This document shows, piece after piece, positions 1 through 6,595 of a stretch of DNA of 9,193 nucleotides (positions are counted from its first letter, which is position 1; each line of letters opens with the position of its first letter). The stretch lies in contig JACQTN010000042.1 of NCBI GenBank assembly GCA_016210785.1, positions 1 to 9,193 on the forward strand. Direction: 5' to 3'. Made by a program: the position numbers and the translations under genes. Under the pieces are notes generated by a model. That model was not told where the DNA came from and did not search any database. It was given only the letters and a program-made list of their open reading frames with translations. Source of the stretch: Armatimonadota bacterium. GTDB taxonomy: Bacteria > Sysuimicrobiota > Sysuimicrobiia > Sysuimicrobiales > JACQTN01.

Positions 1-493
1 CAACATCGGCGCTCCCCAGCTCGACCGGGAGGTGGGCATCGGCTTCAAGGCGGTGCGCGACGAGAGCGACGACTACCAGCGCGCCTACGAGCGGATGAAG
101 TCCCACGTGACCCACGAGCTGCGCCGCACCTTCCGCCCGGAGTTCCTGAACCGGATCGACGAGAACATCGTCTTCAAGGCGCTCACGCGCGAGCAGGTCA
201 AGGAGATCGTCAACATCCTGATGGGGCGCGTGAAGCGCGAACTGCGCGGTCAAAACATCACCCTGGAGGTCACCGACGGGGCCCGCGAGCTGCTGGCCAA
301 GGAGGGGTTCGACCCGGCCTTCGGCGCGCGGCCGCTGCGGCGGGCGATCCAGCGGCTCATCGAGGACCCGCTCTCCGACGAGCTGCTGCGAGGGAAGTTC
401 GCCGCGGGCGACACGGTGGTGGCCGACGCGGTGGAGGAGCGCATCGTCTTCGAGAAGAAGCGCGAGCACGCGTCGGCCCTCAAAGGCGAGTGA
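1..493 (+). CDS. clpC: ATP-dependent Clp protease ATP-binding subunit ClpC, C-terminal part (5' end outside window)
   Basis: The reading frame is already open at base 2 and runs to a TGA at 491-493, so this is the last 163 codons of a gene that begins upstream. It encodes the end of the second AAA+ module of a Hsp100/ClpC unfoldase, which feeds substrates into the ClpP protease in the cytoplasm. Visible hallmarks are NIGAP at the start, the conserved FRPEFLNRID block (arginine-finger region), and FGARPLRRAIQ (sensor-2 region) followed by the ClpB/ClpC D2-small domain. The protein ends with a short charged tail after the domain. ClpB would look similar in this part. ClpC is preferred because radA follows directly, as in the Bacillota clpC-radA order. 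Upstream partners such as ctsR and mcsAB would lie outside the window. Confidence 0.93.
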   Translation, partial: NIGAPQLDREVGIGFKAVRDESDDYQRAYERMKSHVTHELRRTFRPEFLNRIDENIVFKALTREQVKEIVNILMGRVKRELRGQNITLEVTDGARELLAKEGFDPAFGARPLRRAIQRLIEDPLSDELLRGKFAAGDTVVADAVEERIVFEKKREHASALKGE

Positions 494-527
494 GGCTGTC
501 CGGCGGCGTGACCGTCGAGCGGTACAG

Positions 528-556
528 GGGCCCCGGCAGAGATGCAGCCGGGGCCC
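528..556 (+). terminator. GC-rich hairpin after clpC, possible terminator or attenuator
   Basis: GGGCCCCGGC (528-537) and GCCGGGGCCC (547-556) form a perfect 10-bp stem with a 9-nt loop. It lies 34 nt after the clpC stop and 21 nt before the radA start. No T-run follows (the next bases are TATGATATT), so it is not a classic intrinsic terminator. It could be a weak terminator, an RNA-stabilising structure, or a pause site that separates clpC from radA expression. TATGAT at 557-562 resembles a -10 box, but I see no matching -35. Confidence 0.55.
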
Positions 557-577
557 TATGATATTCGCAGAGCTCCC

Positions 578-1975
578 ATGGACCGGACCCGCGTGAAGTT
601 CGTCTGTCAGAACTGCGGCCACGAGACGCCCAAGTGGCTCGGGCGATGTCCCGGCTGCGGTGAGTGGAACACCATCGTAGAAGAGGTCGCGGTGGCCTCC
701 GGCGCCCGGGGCCAGGCCGCGGCCTCGACTTCACCAGCGCCTCTGCCCCTGGTAGAGGTGGACGTCACCCCGGAGCCCCGTGTCCCCACGGGTATCGGGG
801 AGATGGACCGGGTGTTGGGCGGCGGGATCGTGCCAGGATCGCTGGTCCTGCTGGGCGGGGACCCGGGCATCGGCAAGTCCACGCTGCTGCTGCAGACCTG
901 CGACCGCGTCGCCCGGCAGGGGCGCACTGTTTTGTACGTCTCCGGCGAAGAGTCCCTGCAGCAGACCCGGCTGCGGGCGGAGCGACTGGGCGTGGCCGCT
1001 GAGCGGCTGCTGGTGGCGGCGGAGACCGATCTCAACGCTATCCGTGACCACATCGCCCGCGTGTCCCCAGTCCTGGTGGTGATCGACTCCATCCAGACCA
1101 CCTTCATGCCCGAGATCCCCAGCAGCCCGGGCAGCGTGGGCCAGGTGCGGGAGTGCGCGGGAGCGCTGCTGCGGGTGGCCAAGCAGGCGGGCGGCCCGGC
1201 GATCATCCTGGTGGGGCACGTCACCAAAGACGGCCAGATCGCCGGCCCGCGGGTGCTGGAGCACGTGGTGGACGCCGTGCTCTACTTTGAGGGCGAGACC
1301 TACCAGACCTACCGCATCCTGCGCGCGGTCAAGAACCGGTTTGGCTCCACCAACGAGATCGGCGTCTTCGAGATGGTCGCGGCGGGGCTGGCGGAGGTGG
1401 CCAATCCTTCCGCGGTCTTCCTGAGCCAACGACCCGCGGCGGTGCCGGGCTCCGCCGTCGTGTGCGCCATGGAGGGGACGCGCCCGCTGCTGGTGGAGGT
1501 GCAGGCGCTGGTCGCGTCCACGGTGTTCGGCACGCCGCGCCGGACCGCGTCCGGCGTGGACTACCAGCGCCTGGTGCTGCTGCTGGCCGTGCTGGAGAAA
1601 CGGGCCGGCCTGCACCTGGGGATGCAGGATGTGTACGCCAGCGTGGCGGGCGGCGTGAAGGTCAGCGAGCCTGCGGCGGACCTGGGCATCGCCGTGGCCA
1701 TCGCCAGCAGCCATCGCGACCGGCCCGCCGATCCGGAGGCGGTCTTCATCGGCGAGGTGGGGCTTGGCGGCGAGGTGCGCGCGGTGGCGCAGGTGGGGCG
1801 GCGGGTGGCCGAGGCGGCCAGTCTGGGATTTCGCCGGTGCGTCGTGCCCCGGCAGACCGGGGTGGGGGACCGGCCGTCCTCCGGGACCGGAACGCCCGCG
1901 GCGCCAGATGGCGCGGCGATCCAGGTAGTGCCGGTGGGAACGGTCGGCGAGGCGCTGGCAATCGCAGTGGGCTAG
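578..1975 (+). CDS. radA: DNA repair protein RadA (Sms)
   Basis: RadA is a RecA-like DnaB-type helicase that helps branch migration and D-loop processing in homologous recombination. The 465-aa length matches the family (about 455-460 aa). Domains in order: an N-terminal C4 zinc finger (C10, C13, C24, C27, with the typical PKWLGRCPGCG context); a RecA-type ATPase with Walker A GDPGIGKST at 94-102 and Walker B ending VLVVID at about D170; the RadA-specific KNRFG motif at 252-256; and a C-terminal Lon-protease-like domain from about 300. The ATG at 578 was chosen because MDRTRVKFVCQNCG aligns with the usual RadA N-terminus. An in-frame ATG at 542 lies inside the hairpin and would add 12 atypical residues. 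No strong ribosome binding site is visible. disA, the usual downstream neighbour in Bacillota, is absent here. Confidence 0.97.
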   Translation: MDRTRVKFVCQNCGHETPKWLGRCPGCGEWNTIVEEVAVASGARGQAAASTSPAPLPLVEVDVTPEPRVPTGIGEMDRVLGGGIVPGSLVLLGGDPGIGKSTLLLQTCDRVARQGRTVLYVSGEESLQQTRLRAERLGVAAERLLVAAETDLNAIRDHIARVSPVLVVIDSIQTTFMPEIPSSPGSVGQVRECAGALLRVAKQAGGPAIILVGHVTKDGQIAGPRVLEHVVDAVLYFEGETYQTYRILRAVKNRFGSTNEIGVFEMVAAGLAEVANPSAVFLSQRPAAVPGSAVVCAMEGTRPLLVEVQALVASTVFGTPRRTASGVDYQRLVLLLAVLEKRAGLHLGMQDVYASVAGGVKVSEPAADLGIAVAIASSHRDRPADPEAVFIGEVGLGGEVRAVAQVGRRVAEAASLGFRRCVVPRQTGVGDRPSSGTGTPAAPDGAAIQVVPVGTVGEALAIAVG

Positions 1976-2032
1976 CAGCGCGTCTCGGAAATCCATGATG
2001 CGCATGAATGAAGCAACTTTTCCGAAACACGG
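1975..2032. repeat. Repeat-like fragment (copy A) touching the radA stop
   Basis: GCAGCGCGTCTCGGAAA followed by CCATGATGC (1975-2000) resembles GCAGCGCGTTTCCGAAA followed by CCATGCTGC at 7494-7522. Nine leading bases are identical, and CCATGxTGC is shared. A second TTTTCCGAAAC at 2019-2029 lies in opposite orientation to CTCGGAAA at 1984-1991, giving an imperfect inverted pair. The first base overlaps the last base of the radA stop codon. The rest of the gap to 2121 has no supportable gene. This is a weaker and shorter match than that between copies B and C. Confidence 0.4.
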
Positions 2033-2060
2033 TTCTCGTCCGCGGCGGAGGCACCACGGA

Positions 2061-2090
2061 CTTCGTTCGCGCTGAGCCCGTCGAAGCGCG
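2061..2090. repeat. REP-like palindromic repeat of the TTCG-GCTGAGC-CGAA type
   Basis: The core TTCGCGCTGAGCCCGTCGAA (2066-2085) is an imperfect palindrome with TTCG/CGAA outer arms and GCT/AGC inner arms. It is followed by GCGCGC. From general knowledge, near-identical elements recur as intergenic repeats in many unrelated bacterial genomes, and they often give spurious peptides such as VRAEPVEA. This copy does so too in the plus frame. It sits between converging genes, a common site for such repeats. Genome copy number cannot be judged from this window. Confidence 0.5.
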
Positions 2091-2121
2091 CGGATTCAGA
2101 GGAGGTCCCGCCCGTGCGGGC

Positions 2122-2514
2122 CTACGTGAGCCGGTACACGCCCAGCGCGGAGATCCGCTGCCGCTCCTTGCGGACGATGCTCTCCATGTCCAGGCCTAGC
2201 ACCTCGCACGCCGCGGCCAGGTAGAACAGCGTGGAGCCGATTTCGGTCTCCACGATCTCCCGACAGCGTTCGCACAGCTGCCCCTGCACGTGCGTTGCCA
2301 TGAAGTCCCGCAGCTCGCTCAGCGAAGCGTCGGGCGGGATCTGCTGTTTGGTGGCGTCGATGGTGATGCAGCCGCAGGACGTGACAGACTTGCTCACGGC
2401 CCGGTTGACCCTGGCCGCAGACTCGTTGATCTTGGAGAGGACGTCCAGGATGCTGCGGTGGCGGATGAGGTATCGGTCAACGTCGTCCTGGAACCGGCGC
2501 TCCAGTTCCTTCAT
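2122..2514 (-). CDS. Conserved 130-aa cysteine-motif protein of unknown function (clostridial type)
   Basis: The function is not known. The protein is mostly helical. It carries a central SCGC (C47, C49) and a CERC pair (C81, C84), which together could bind a metal. The RHRSILDVLSK and ESAARVNRAVSKSVT stretches look like a small family common in Clostridia, which I recall being labelled DUF1573 or MazG-like; I am not certain of the label. The C-terminal part (about 86-125) resembles an all-alpha NTP-pyrophosphohydrolase helix pattern, but I do not see a convincing EExxE...ExxD metal site. The ATG at 2514 has a good GGAGG (2529-2525, minus strand) 10 nt upstream and a consensus promoter. The gene points against radA and away from the PIN/TRAM operon. 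In many Clostridia, relatives sit near disA, which would fit this location. Confidence 0.85.
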   Translation of the reverse strand: MKELERRFQDDVDRYLIRHRSILDVLSKINESAARVNRAVSKSVTSCGCITIDATKQQIPPDASLSELRDFMATHVQGQLCERCREIVETEIGSTLFYLAAACEVLGLDMESIVRKERQRISALGVYRLT

Positions 2515-2553
2515 CAGCGGATCCCCTCCCCGCCGTCATGCCCGGCCGCGGCC

Positions 2554-2583
2554 ATTATAGAAGGCGGCGCGGGGGCTTGTCAA
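2554..2583 (-). promoter_or_regulatory. Consensus sigma-A type promoter for the small cysteine-motif gene
   Basis: On the minus strand, TTGACA (2583-2578) and TATAAT (2559-2554) are separated by 18 bases. Both hexamers match the consensus exactly. The predicted start of transcription is about 30 nt before the ATG at 2514, leaving room for the GGAGG ribosome binding site. It is divergent from the promoter at 2633-2662. Confidence 0.85.
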
Positions 2584-2606
2584 ATCCCCGCGCCGCGCGG
2601 CTTGCG

Positions 2607-2618
2607 GCGTGCGCACGC
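2607..2618. promoter_or_regulatory. Perfect 12-bp palindrome between divergent promoters
   Basis: GCGTGCGCACGC reads the same on both strands. It lies upstream of both divergent promoters: 24 bases from the -35 of the minus-strand promoter and 14 bases from the candidate -35 at 2633. The position suits an operator or activator site. In GC-rich DNA a 12-bp palindrome of alternating G and C can also arise by chance, so this is a weak call. Confidence 0.25.
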
Positions 2619-2632
2619 ATGGCGCGGTTGCC

Positions 2633-2662
2633 TTCCCGCTGCGCGCGGGCGTGTGCTATAAT
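2633..2662 (+). promoter_or_regulatory. Extended -10 promoter of the PIN/TRAM-cysS-rlmB operon
   Basis: TATAAT at 2657-2662 is preceded by TGC, giving an extended -10 (TGn). The best -35 is a poor TTCCCG (2633-2638, spacer 18), so the extended -10 probably carries most of the activity. The same TTCCCGCT and GTGCTATAAT blocks occur in the moaA promoter. The leader to the ATG at 2725 would be about 55 nt. Confidence 0.7.
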
Positions 2663-2724
2663 AACTCAAGTTGCGGCGAAAAGGCCGTCATACAGCCATT
2701 TGCGGCGGGTAGGTGCGGAGAATC

Positions 2725-3831
2725 ATGGCGCGGGCGATCCAGATCGCAGGGGCGATTCTGGGAGCGATTCTGGCCTACCAGATGGCCCTGGCTGTGATGG
2801 ACCTTTTCCCCGCCAGCGCGCCGATACACGCCGTCGTCGCCCTCCGTCTGGCTGGCCTCGGCATTGCCGCCGCCCTGGGGTGGCTCCTGGGGTCGGCGCT
2901 CGCCCCCTGGGTGTGGGGGATGTTCACCCGGGCCATGGCCTGGAGCCTGCAGCACCTGGCCAGCTTCTCCCTGCGGGACCTGATCGCCGGCGTCACCGGC
3001 CTCATGGTCGGCCTGGTGCTCGCCTTCCTGATCGGGTACCTGCTCTCCGGCATTCCCGTCATCGGGCCATACCTGCGCATCGCCGCCGCCCTGGTGTTCG
3101 GGTACCTGGGCTTCCAGGTGGCGATGCAGCGGCGGGAGGACCTGGTGCGAAGCCTGCCGCACCTGGGCGAGCTCCCCCAGTCCGGCGACCGTGACCGCGG
3201 CGGGCGGGAGCGGGGTGTGCCGAAGATCCTGGACACCAGCGTGATCATTGACGGGCGGATCGCCGACATCGTGAAGACCGGATTCCTGGAGGGGCCACTG
3301 CTGGTTCCCCGGTTCGTCCTCTCGGAGCTCCAGCGCATTGCCGACTCGCCCGATCCCCTGCGGCGCAACCGGGGGCGGCGCGGCCTGGACGTCCTCAACA
3401 AGCTGCAGCGGGAGTTCCAGGCCGTGCGCGTCGTGGAGAGTTCGGACGGCGGCGGCGACGTGGACAGTCGGCTGGTCCGCCTGGCCAAGTCGCTGCGGGG
3501 GTGGATCGTGACCAACGACTTCAACCTGAACAAGGTCGCGGAGCTGGAAGGGATCCGTGTCCTGAACATCAACGAGCTGGCGGGCGCCCTGCGGCCGGTC
3601 GTGCTCCCCGGCGAGGAGCTGTCGGTGCACATCATCAAAGAAGGCAAGGAGGCCGGGCAGGGGGTGGGCTACCTGGACGACGGCACCATGATTGTCGTGG
3701 AGGGTGGCAAGCGCTACATCGGTGAGACCCCCGAGTTGGTGGTCACCAGCGTTCTCCAGACCGTGGCGGGCCGGATGATCTTCACCCGGCCCAAGGACGC
3801 CAGGGACCAGCGGGAAGGCGCCGCGCGGTGA
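2725..3831 (+). CDS. yacL: PIN/TRAM-domain membrane protein (YacL family)
   Basis: This is a YacL-type membrane-anchored putative RNase. About four hydrophobic segments lie in residues 4-24, 33-57, 81-103 and 106-126. A PIN domain then runs from about 165 to 285, with acidic residues in the expected places: D170 (ILDTS), E201 (LSELQ), D247 (DVDSRL) and D265 (VTNDFNLN). A TRAM RNA-binding domain (about 292-360) ends the protein. The cellular role of the family is poorly known. The complete acidic set suggests that this copy could be an active metal-dependent nuclease facing the cytoplasm. The start is uncertain: the ATG at 2725 has GGAG 4 nt upstream, and an in-frame GTG at 2713 would add four residues. 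It is the first gene of the operon, and its stop overlaps the next start (GTGA). Confidence 0.9.
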   Translation: MARAIQIAGAILGAILAYQMALAVMDLFPASAPIHAVVALRLAGLGIAAALGWLLGSALAPWVWGMFTRAMAWSLQHLASFSLRDLIAGVTGLMVGLVLAFLIGYLLSGIPVIGPYLRIAAALVFGYLGFQVAMQRREDLVRSLPHLGELPQSGDRDRGGRERGVPKILDTSVIIDGRIADIVKTGFLEGPLLVPRFVLSELQRIADSPDPLRRNRGRRGLDVLNKLQREFQAVRVVESSDGGGDVDSRLVRLAKSLRGWIVTNDFNLNKVAELEGIRVLNINELAGALRPVVLPGEELSVHIIKEGKEAGQGVGYLDDGTMIVVEGGKRYIGETPELVVTSVLQTVAGRMIFTRPKDARDQREGAAR

Positions 3832-4142
3832 ACGGGCCACATCCCCGGCGGGCCCCGGATCCCATCCTGTTCGAGCGGGCGATGGTGCGTCGGCCGATCG
3901 CCGTGGAGGTGGATCGCCCGGAAGTCTTGCGCCCGCGCCTGACCGGGTTCTGGCTCGCGGGCGAGTTCCACCGCGTGGTGCGCGTGCTGGAGGTCCGACG
4001 TGAGCGGGGAGAGCTTTTCTGCAGGGTCCTCACCGATCGCGGGGCCTTCGACCTCCGACGCTACTACCGCACCGATCCCTGGAGTCTGCGAGGCACGGCA
4101 GCCTGGGAGGCCTACGCCGAGCTCGAGGCCGTGGAGGTGTGA
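3828..4142 (+). CDS. Small DUF6504-like protein, function unknown
   Basis: The protein has 104 residues and no known function. It starts at a GTG whose last two bases belong to the TGA of the PIN/TRAM gene (GTGA overlap). GGAAGG at 3813-3818 lies 9 nt upstream, so coupling to the gene before it is likely. The pattern of a short beta-rich domain with GFWLAGEFHRVVRVLEV, then FDLRRYY and DPWSLRG, resembles DUF6504-type proteins, which I know only as small uncharacterised domains. This link is from memory of the pattern, not a search. There are no cysteines suggesting a metal site, no signal peptide and no membrane segment. The low-complexity N-terminus (about 15 residues) may be dispensable. It occupies the place where ispD and ispF sit in Bacillus. 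Confidence 0.75.
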   Translation: MNGPHPRRAPDPILFERAMVRRPIAVEVDRPEVLRPRLTGFWLAGEFHRVVRVLEVRRERGELFCRVLTDRGAFDLRRYYRTDPWSLRGTAAWEAYAELEAVEV

Positions 4143-4150
4143 GCGCGCCC

Positions 4151-5749
4151 ATGGGTCTGCGGGTGTATAGCACGCTCAGCCGGCGGGTGGAGGAGTTCAC
4201 CACCGTCGAGCCAGGGCGTATCCGGATGTACGTGTGCGGCCCGAACCTCTACGGCCCCAGCCACGTCGGGCACGCCATGTCTTACATCGTCTTCGACATG
4301 ATCCACCGGTACCTGGAGTATCGCGGCTACCGGGTCACCCGCGTGCAGAACTTCACCGACGTGGAGGACCGCATCATCGAGACCGCCCGCGCCGAGGGCA
4401 CCACCATCGAGGTCCTGGCCGGGCGCTACATCGACCGGTTCATGGAGGAGATGGATGCGCTGGGCATCTGGCGGGCGCAGCACTACCCGCGGGCCACCCA
4501 GGCCATCCCCAAGATGATCGAGATCATCGAGACGCTCATCCGCAAGGGTGCCGCCTACGCGGTGGACGGGGACGTCTACTTCCGCGTTACGTCCTTCGAG
4601 CGCTACGGACGCCTGTCCGGCCGGTCCCTGGACGAGATGCAGGCCGGGGCGCGGGTGGAGCCCGACCCGCGCAAGGAGCACCCCATGGACTTCGCCCTGT
4701 GGAAGGCGGCGAAGTCAGGTGAGCCGGCCTGGGACAGCCCGTGGGGTCCGGGCCGCCCGGGATGGCATATTGAGTGCACCGCCATGTCCATCCAGTTGCT
4801 GGGCGACCAGCTCGACATCCATGGCGGCGGGCAGGACGTGGTCTTCCCCCACCACGAGAACGAGATCGCCCAGTCCGAGTCCTACACCGGCAAGGCTCCC
4901 TTCGCGCGCTACTGGATGCACAATGGACTGCTGCGGCCTAGCGACGACCAGGAAAAGATGACCCGCCACCTGGGCAACATCGTCTCCATCCAGGACGCGC
5001 TGGCCCGCTTTTCGCCGGACGCCCTGCGCCTGTTTGTCCTCTCCTCCCACTACCGCAACCCGCTCACCTGGAGCGAGGAGAGCGTGGCGGCCTCCGAGCG
5101 CGGGTTGGAGCGCCTGATCGTGGCGGTGGAGAACGTGGAGATCCTGGCGCGGCAGCATCCCGACGCGGCGGCGGGCGGAGGGCACGCGCCGCCCGGATCG
5201 CCGGCCGTGGCGCTGCAGGGGCGACGCCGCATGGAAGAGTTGAACGAGCACGCGGCCCGGAGCCGGCAGGCCTTCGTCGAGGCGATGGACAACGACTTCG
5301 ACACGCCGCGTGCCATCGCCATCCTGTTTGATCTGGGCACGGAGATCAACCGCCTCTCCGACGCCGTGGCGAAGGGCACCGCCGCCGACCCCGGGGCGAC
5401 CACGGCGGCGCTCGTGGAGGCGGCCGCGGTGCTGCAAGAACTGGCGGGCGTGCTGGGAATACGCCTGCAGCGCCGGTTGGCTCGAGAGGACCTCCACGGG
5501 CGCCTGCAAGACCTGGCGCGGGAGCTGGCCGCGGCGCACCCGGCCTTCTTCGCTGGCCTCCCCGTTTCTGCGGCGGGCAGCAGCGACGGCCCCGAGGCCG
5601 CGCTTATCGAGCACATCCTGGCGGGCCGGCAGCGGGCCCGCCAGGCGCGGGACTGGAAGACGGCCGACCTGGTCCGCGACCGGCTCGCCGCCCTGGGCGT
5701 GAGCGTGGAGGATTTCCCCACGGGCCCGCGGTGGCGCTTGCGAGGTTGA
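4151..5749 (+). CDS. cysS: Cysteinyl-tRNA synthetase with atypical KMTRH signature
   Basis: This class I synthetase charges tRNA-Cys with cysteine. Positions below count from the ATG at 4151 (532 aa, longer than the roughly 460 of E. coli). Visible features are the zinc-site residues C29, C209 (GWHIEC), H234 and E238 (HHENE), and the HIGH-box variant HVGH at 38-41. The DALR and anticodon-binding C-terminal region extends to GPRWRLRG. The second signature is KMTRH (269-273) in place of KMSKS. Linker-like insertions lie around 336-358 and 470-482. The ATG at 4151 is preferred: GGAGGT at 4133-4138 lies 12 nt upstream. A GTG at 4139 overlapping the previous stop would have no room for that site. 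The mycothiol enzyme MshC is related but lacks this full C-terminus. rlmB follows after 1 nt. Confidence 0.96.
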   Translation: MGLRVYSTLSRRVEEFTTVEPGRIRMYVCGPNLYGPSHVGHAMSYIVFDMIHRYLEYRGYRVTRVQNFTDVEDRIIETARAEGTTIEVLAGRYIDRFMEEMDALGIWRAQHYPRATQAIPKMIEIIETLIRKGAAYAVDGDVYFRVTSFERYGRLSGRSLDEMQAGARVEPDPRKEHPMDFALWKAAKSGEPAWDSPWGPGRPGWHIECTAMSIQLLGDQLDIHGGGQDVVFPHHENEIAQSESYTGKAPFARYWMHNGLLRPSDDQEKMTRHLGNIVSIQDALARFSPDALRLFVLSSHYRNPLTWSEESVAASERGLERLIVAVENVEILARQHPDAAAGGGHAPPGSPAVALQGRRRMEELNEHAARSRQAFVEAMDNDFDTPRAIAILFDLGTEINRLSDAVAKGTAADPGATTAALVEAAAVLQELAGVLGIRLQRRLAREDLHGRLQDLARELAAAHPAFFAGLPVSAAGSSDGPEAALIEHILAGRQRARQARDWKTADLVRDRLAALGVSVEDFPTGPRWRLRG

Positions 5750-5750
5750 G

Positions 5751-6533
5751 ATGATGTCGGACCTGCTGCTGGGGCGGCACGCGGTGCGCGAGGCGCTGCG
5801 GGCGGGCCGTCCCCTTCGCCGCCTCTACGTGGCGCGAGGCGCGCGGGTGTCGAGTGTCCTCCGCGATGCGGTGGAGGAGGCACGGCGCCGCGGCGTCTTC
5901 GTGGAGTTCGTGGAGCGGCGCCGGCTCGATGATCTCTCCCACGGCCAGGCGCACCAGGGCGTCGTGGCCGTGGCCGCCGCCCACGCCGCCGTGGAGGTGG
6001 ACGAGATCCTGGCGCGCGCCCGCGAGAAGGGGCGCGCCCCCTTCGTGGTGGTCCTGGACGGCATCGAGGATCCCGCCAACCTGGGCGCCATCATCCGCAC
6101 GGCGGAGGCCGCGGGCGCCCACGGCGTGATCATCCCGCGCCACCGCGCCGCGGGCCTGACCGCGGCCGTGGCCCGCGCCTCGGCGGGGGCCATCGAGTTC
6201 CTGCCGGTGGCGCAGGCAACCAACCTGGCCCGCACCCTGGAGGATTGCAAGCGCGAGGGGCTGTGGGTCGTCGGCGCCGACATGGATGCGCCCGCGCGCT
6301 ACGATCAGGTGGAGCTGCGTCCGCCGCTGGCCGTGGTGATCGGCGGCGAGGGGCGGGGGCTGGGGCGTCTGGTGCGGGAGCGGTGCGACCGGCTGGTGCG
6401 CATTCCGCTCCTGGGCCGCGTGGGATCGCTCAACGCATCGGCGGCGGCTGCCGTCCTGCTGTACGAGGTCGTGCGACAGCAGGGGGCGGAAGGCGTCGCG
6501 CCGCTTGACGCCGTGGAAGCCACATCCGTATAA
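5751..6533 (+). CDS. rlmB: 23S rRNA (guanosine-2'-O-)-methyltransferase RlmB, SpoU/TrmH family
   Basis: This SPOUT-class enzyme transfers a methyl group from S-adenosylmethionine to a ribose 2'-oxygen in 23S rRNA. An N-terminal SpoU substrate-binding domain (about 5-78, with LLLGRHAVREAL) precedes the knotted catalytic domain. Motif 1 is DPANLGAIIRTAEA (N110, R116), motif 2 is IGGEGRGLG (198-203), and motif 3 is SLNASAAAAVLLYE (226-239). The 260 residues match the family, although closely related members modify other sites (TrmH, AviRb), so the exact target is inferred from the cysS-rlmB order. ATG occurs twice in a row (5751 and 5754); GAGG at 5742-5745 fits either. mrnC, normally between cysS and rlmB in Bacillus, is absent. 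The stop codon lies inside the -10 box of the sigH promoter. Confidence 0.92.
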   Translation: MMSDLLLGRHAVREALRAGRPLRRLYVARGARVSSVLRDAVEEARRRGVFVEFVERRRLDDLSHGQAHQGVVAVAAAHAAVEVDEILARAREKGRAPFVVVLDGIEDPANLGAIIRTAEAAGAHGVIIPRHRAAGLTAAVARASAGAIEFLPVAQATNLARTLEDCKREGLWVVGADMDAPARYDQVELRPPLAVVIGGEGRGLGRLVRERCDRLVRIPLLGRVGSLNASAAAAVLLYEVVRQQGAEGVAPLDAVEATSV

Positions 6534-6534
6534 T
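6505..6534 (+). promoter_or_regulatory. sigH promoter inside the end of rlmB
   Basis: TTGACG (6505-6510) and TATAAT (6529-6534) are 18 bases apart, a near-consensus housekeeping promoter. The -10 contains the TAA stop of rlmB. It allows sigH to be expressed apart from the operon, with a leader of about 60 nt. The leader also holds an imperfect 22-nt palindrome, 6545-6566 (CGTCG, GAATATTC core, CGACG). Confidence 0.8.
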
Positions 6535-6582
6535 AGGGATGACTCGTCGGTGAATATTCGGCGACGACGCTCCGCTCCCAGT

Positions 6583-6595
6583 CCTCCCGTGGAGG
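6583..6595 (+). promoter_or_regulatory. sigH ribosome binding site folded into a small hairpin
   Basis: GGAGG at 6591-6595 is a strong Shine-Dalgarno site 8 nt before the GTG at 6604, and it decides that start. CCTCC at 6583-6587 is its perfect complement, separated by only 3 nt (CGT). The messenger could therefore fold the site into a 5-bp hairpin and hide it from ribosomes. A regulatory role is inference. Confidence 0.6.

Noticed and set aside
542..577. Upstream ATG for radA
   Set aside because: It would start inside the hairpin and add 12 residues absent from RadA proteins; the ATG at 578 matches the family N-terminus.
731..2005. Long minus-strand open frame (424 codons) opposite radA
   Set aside because: It is a GC-rich antisense shadow: radA is certain on the other strand, and the translated product is low-complexity (H, Q, R, G rich) with no domain.
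2656..3840. Long minus-strand open frame (394 codons) opposite the PIN/TRAM gene
   Set aside because: The plus strand has clear PIN and TRAM motifs with all catalytic acids; the antisense product has no recognisable domain.
4139..4150. GTG start for cysS overlapping the previous stop
   Set aside because: GGAGGT at 4133-4138 directly abuts it with no spacing, and the added residues are not typical; the ATG at 4151 fits better.
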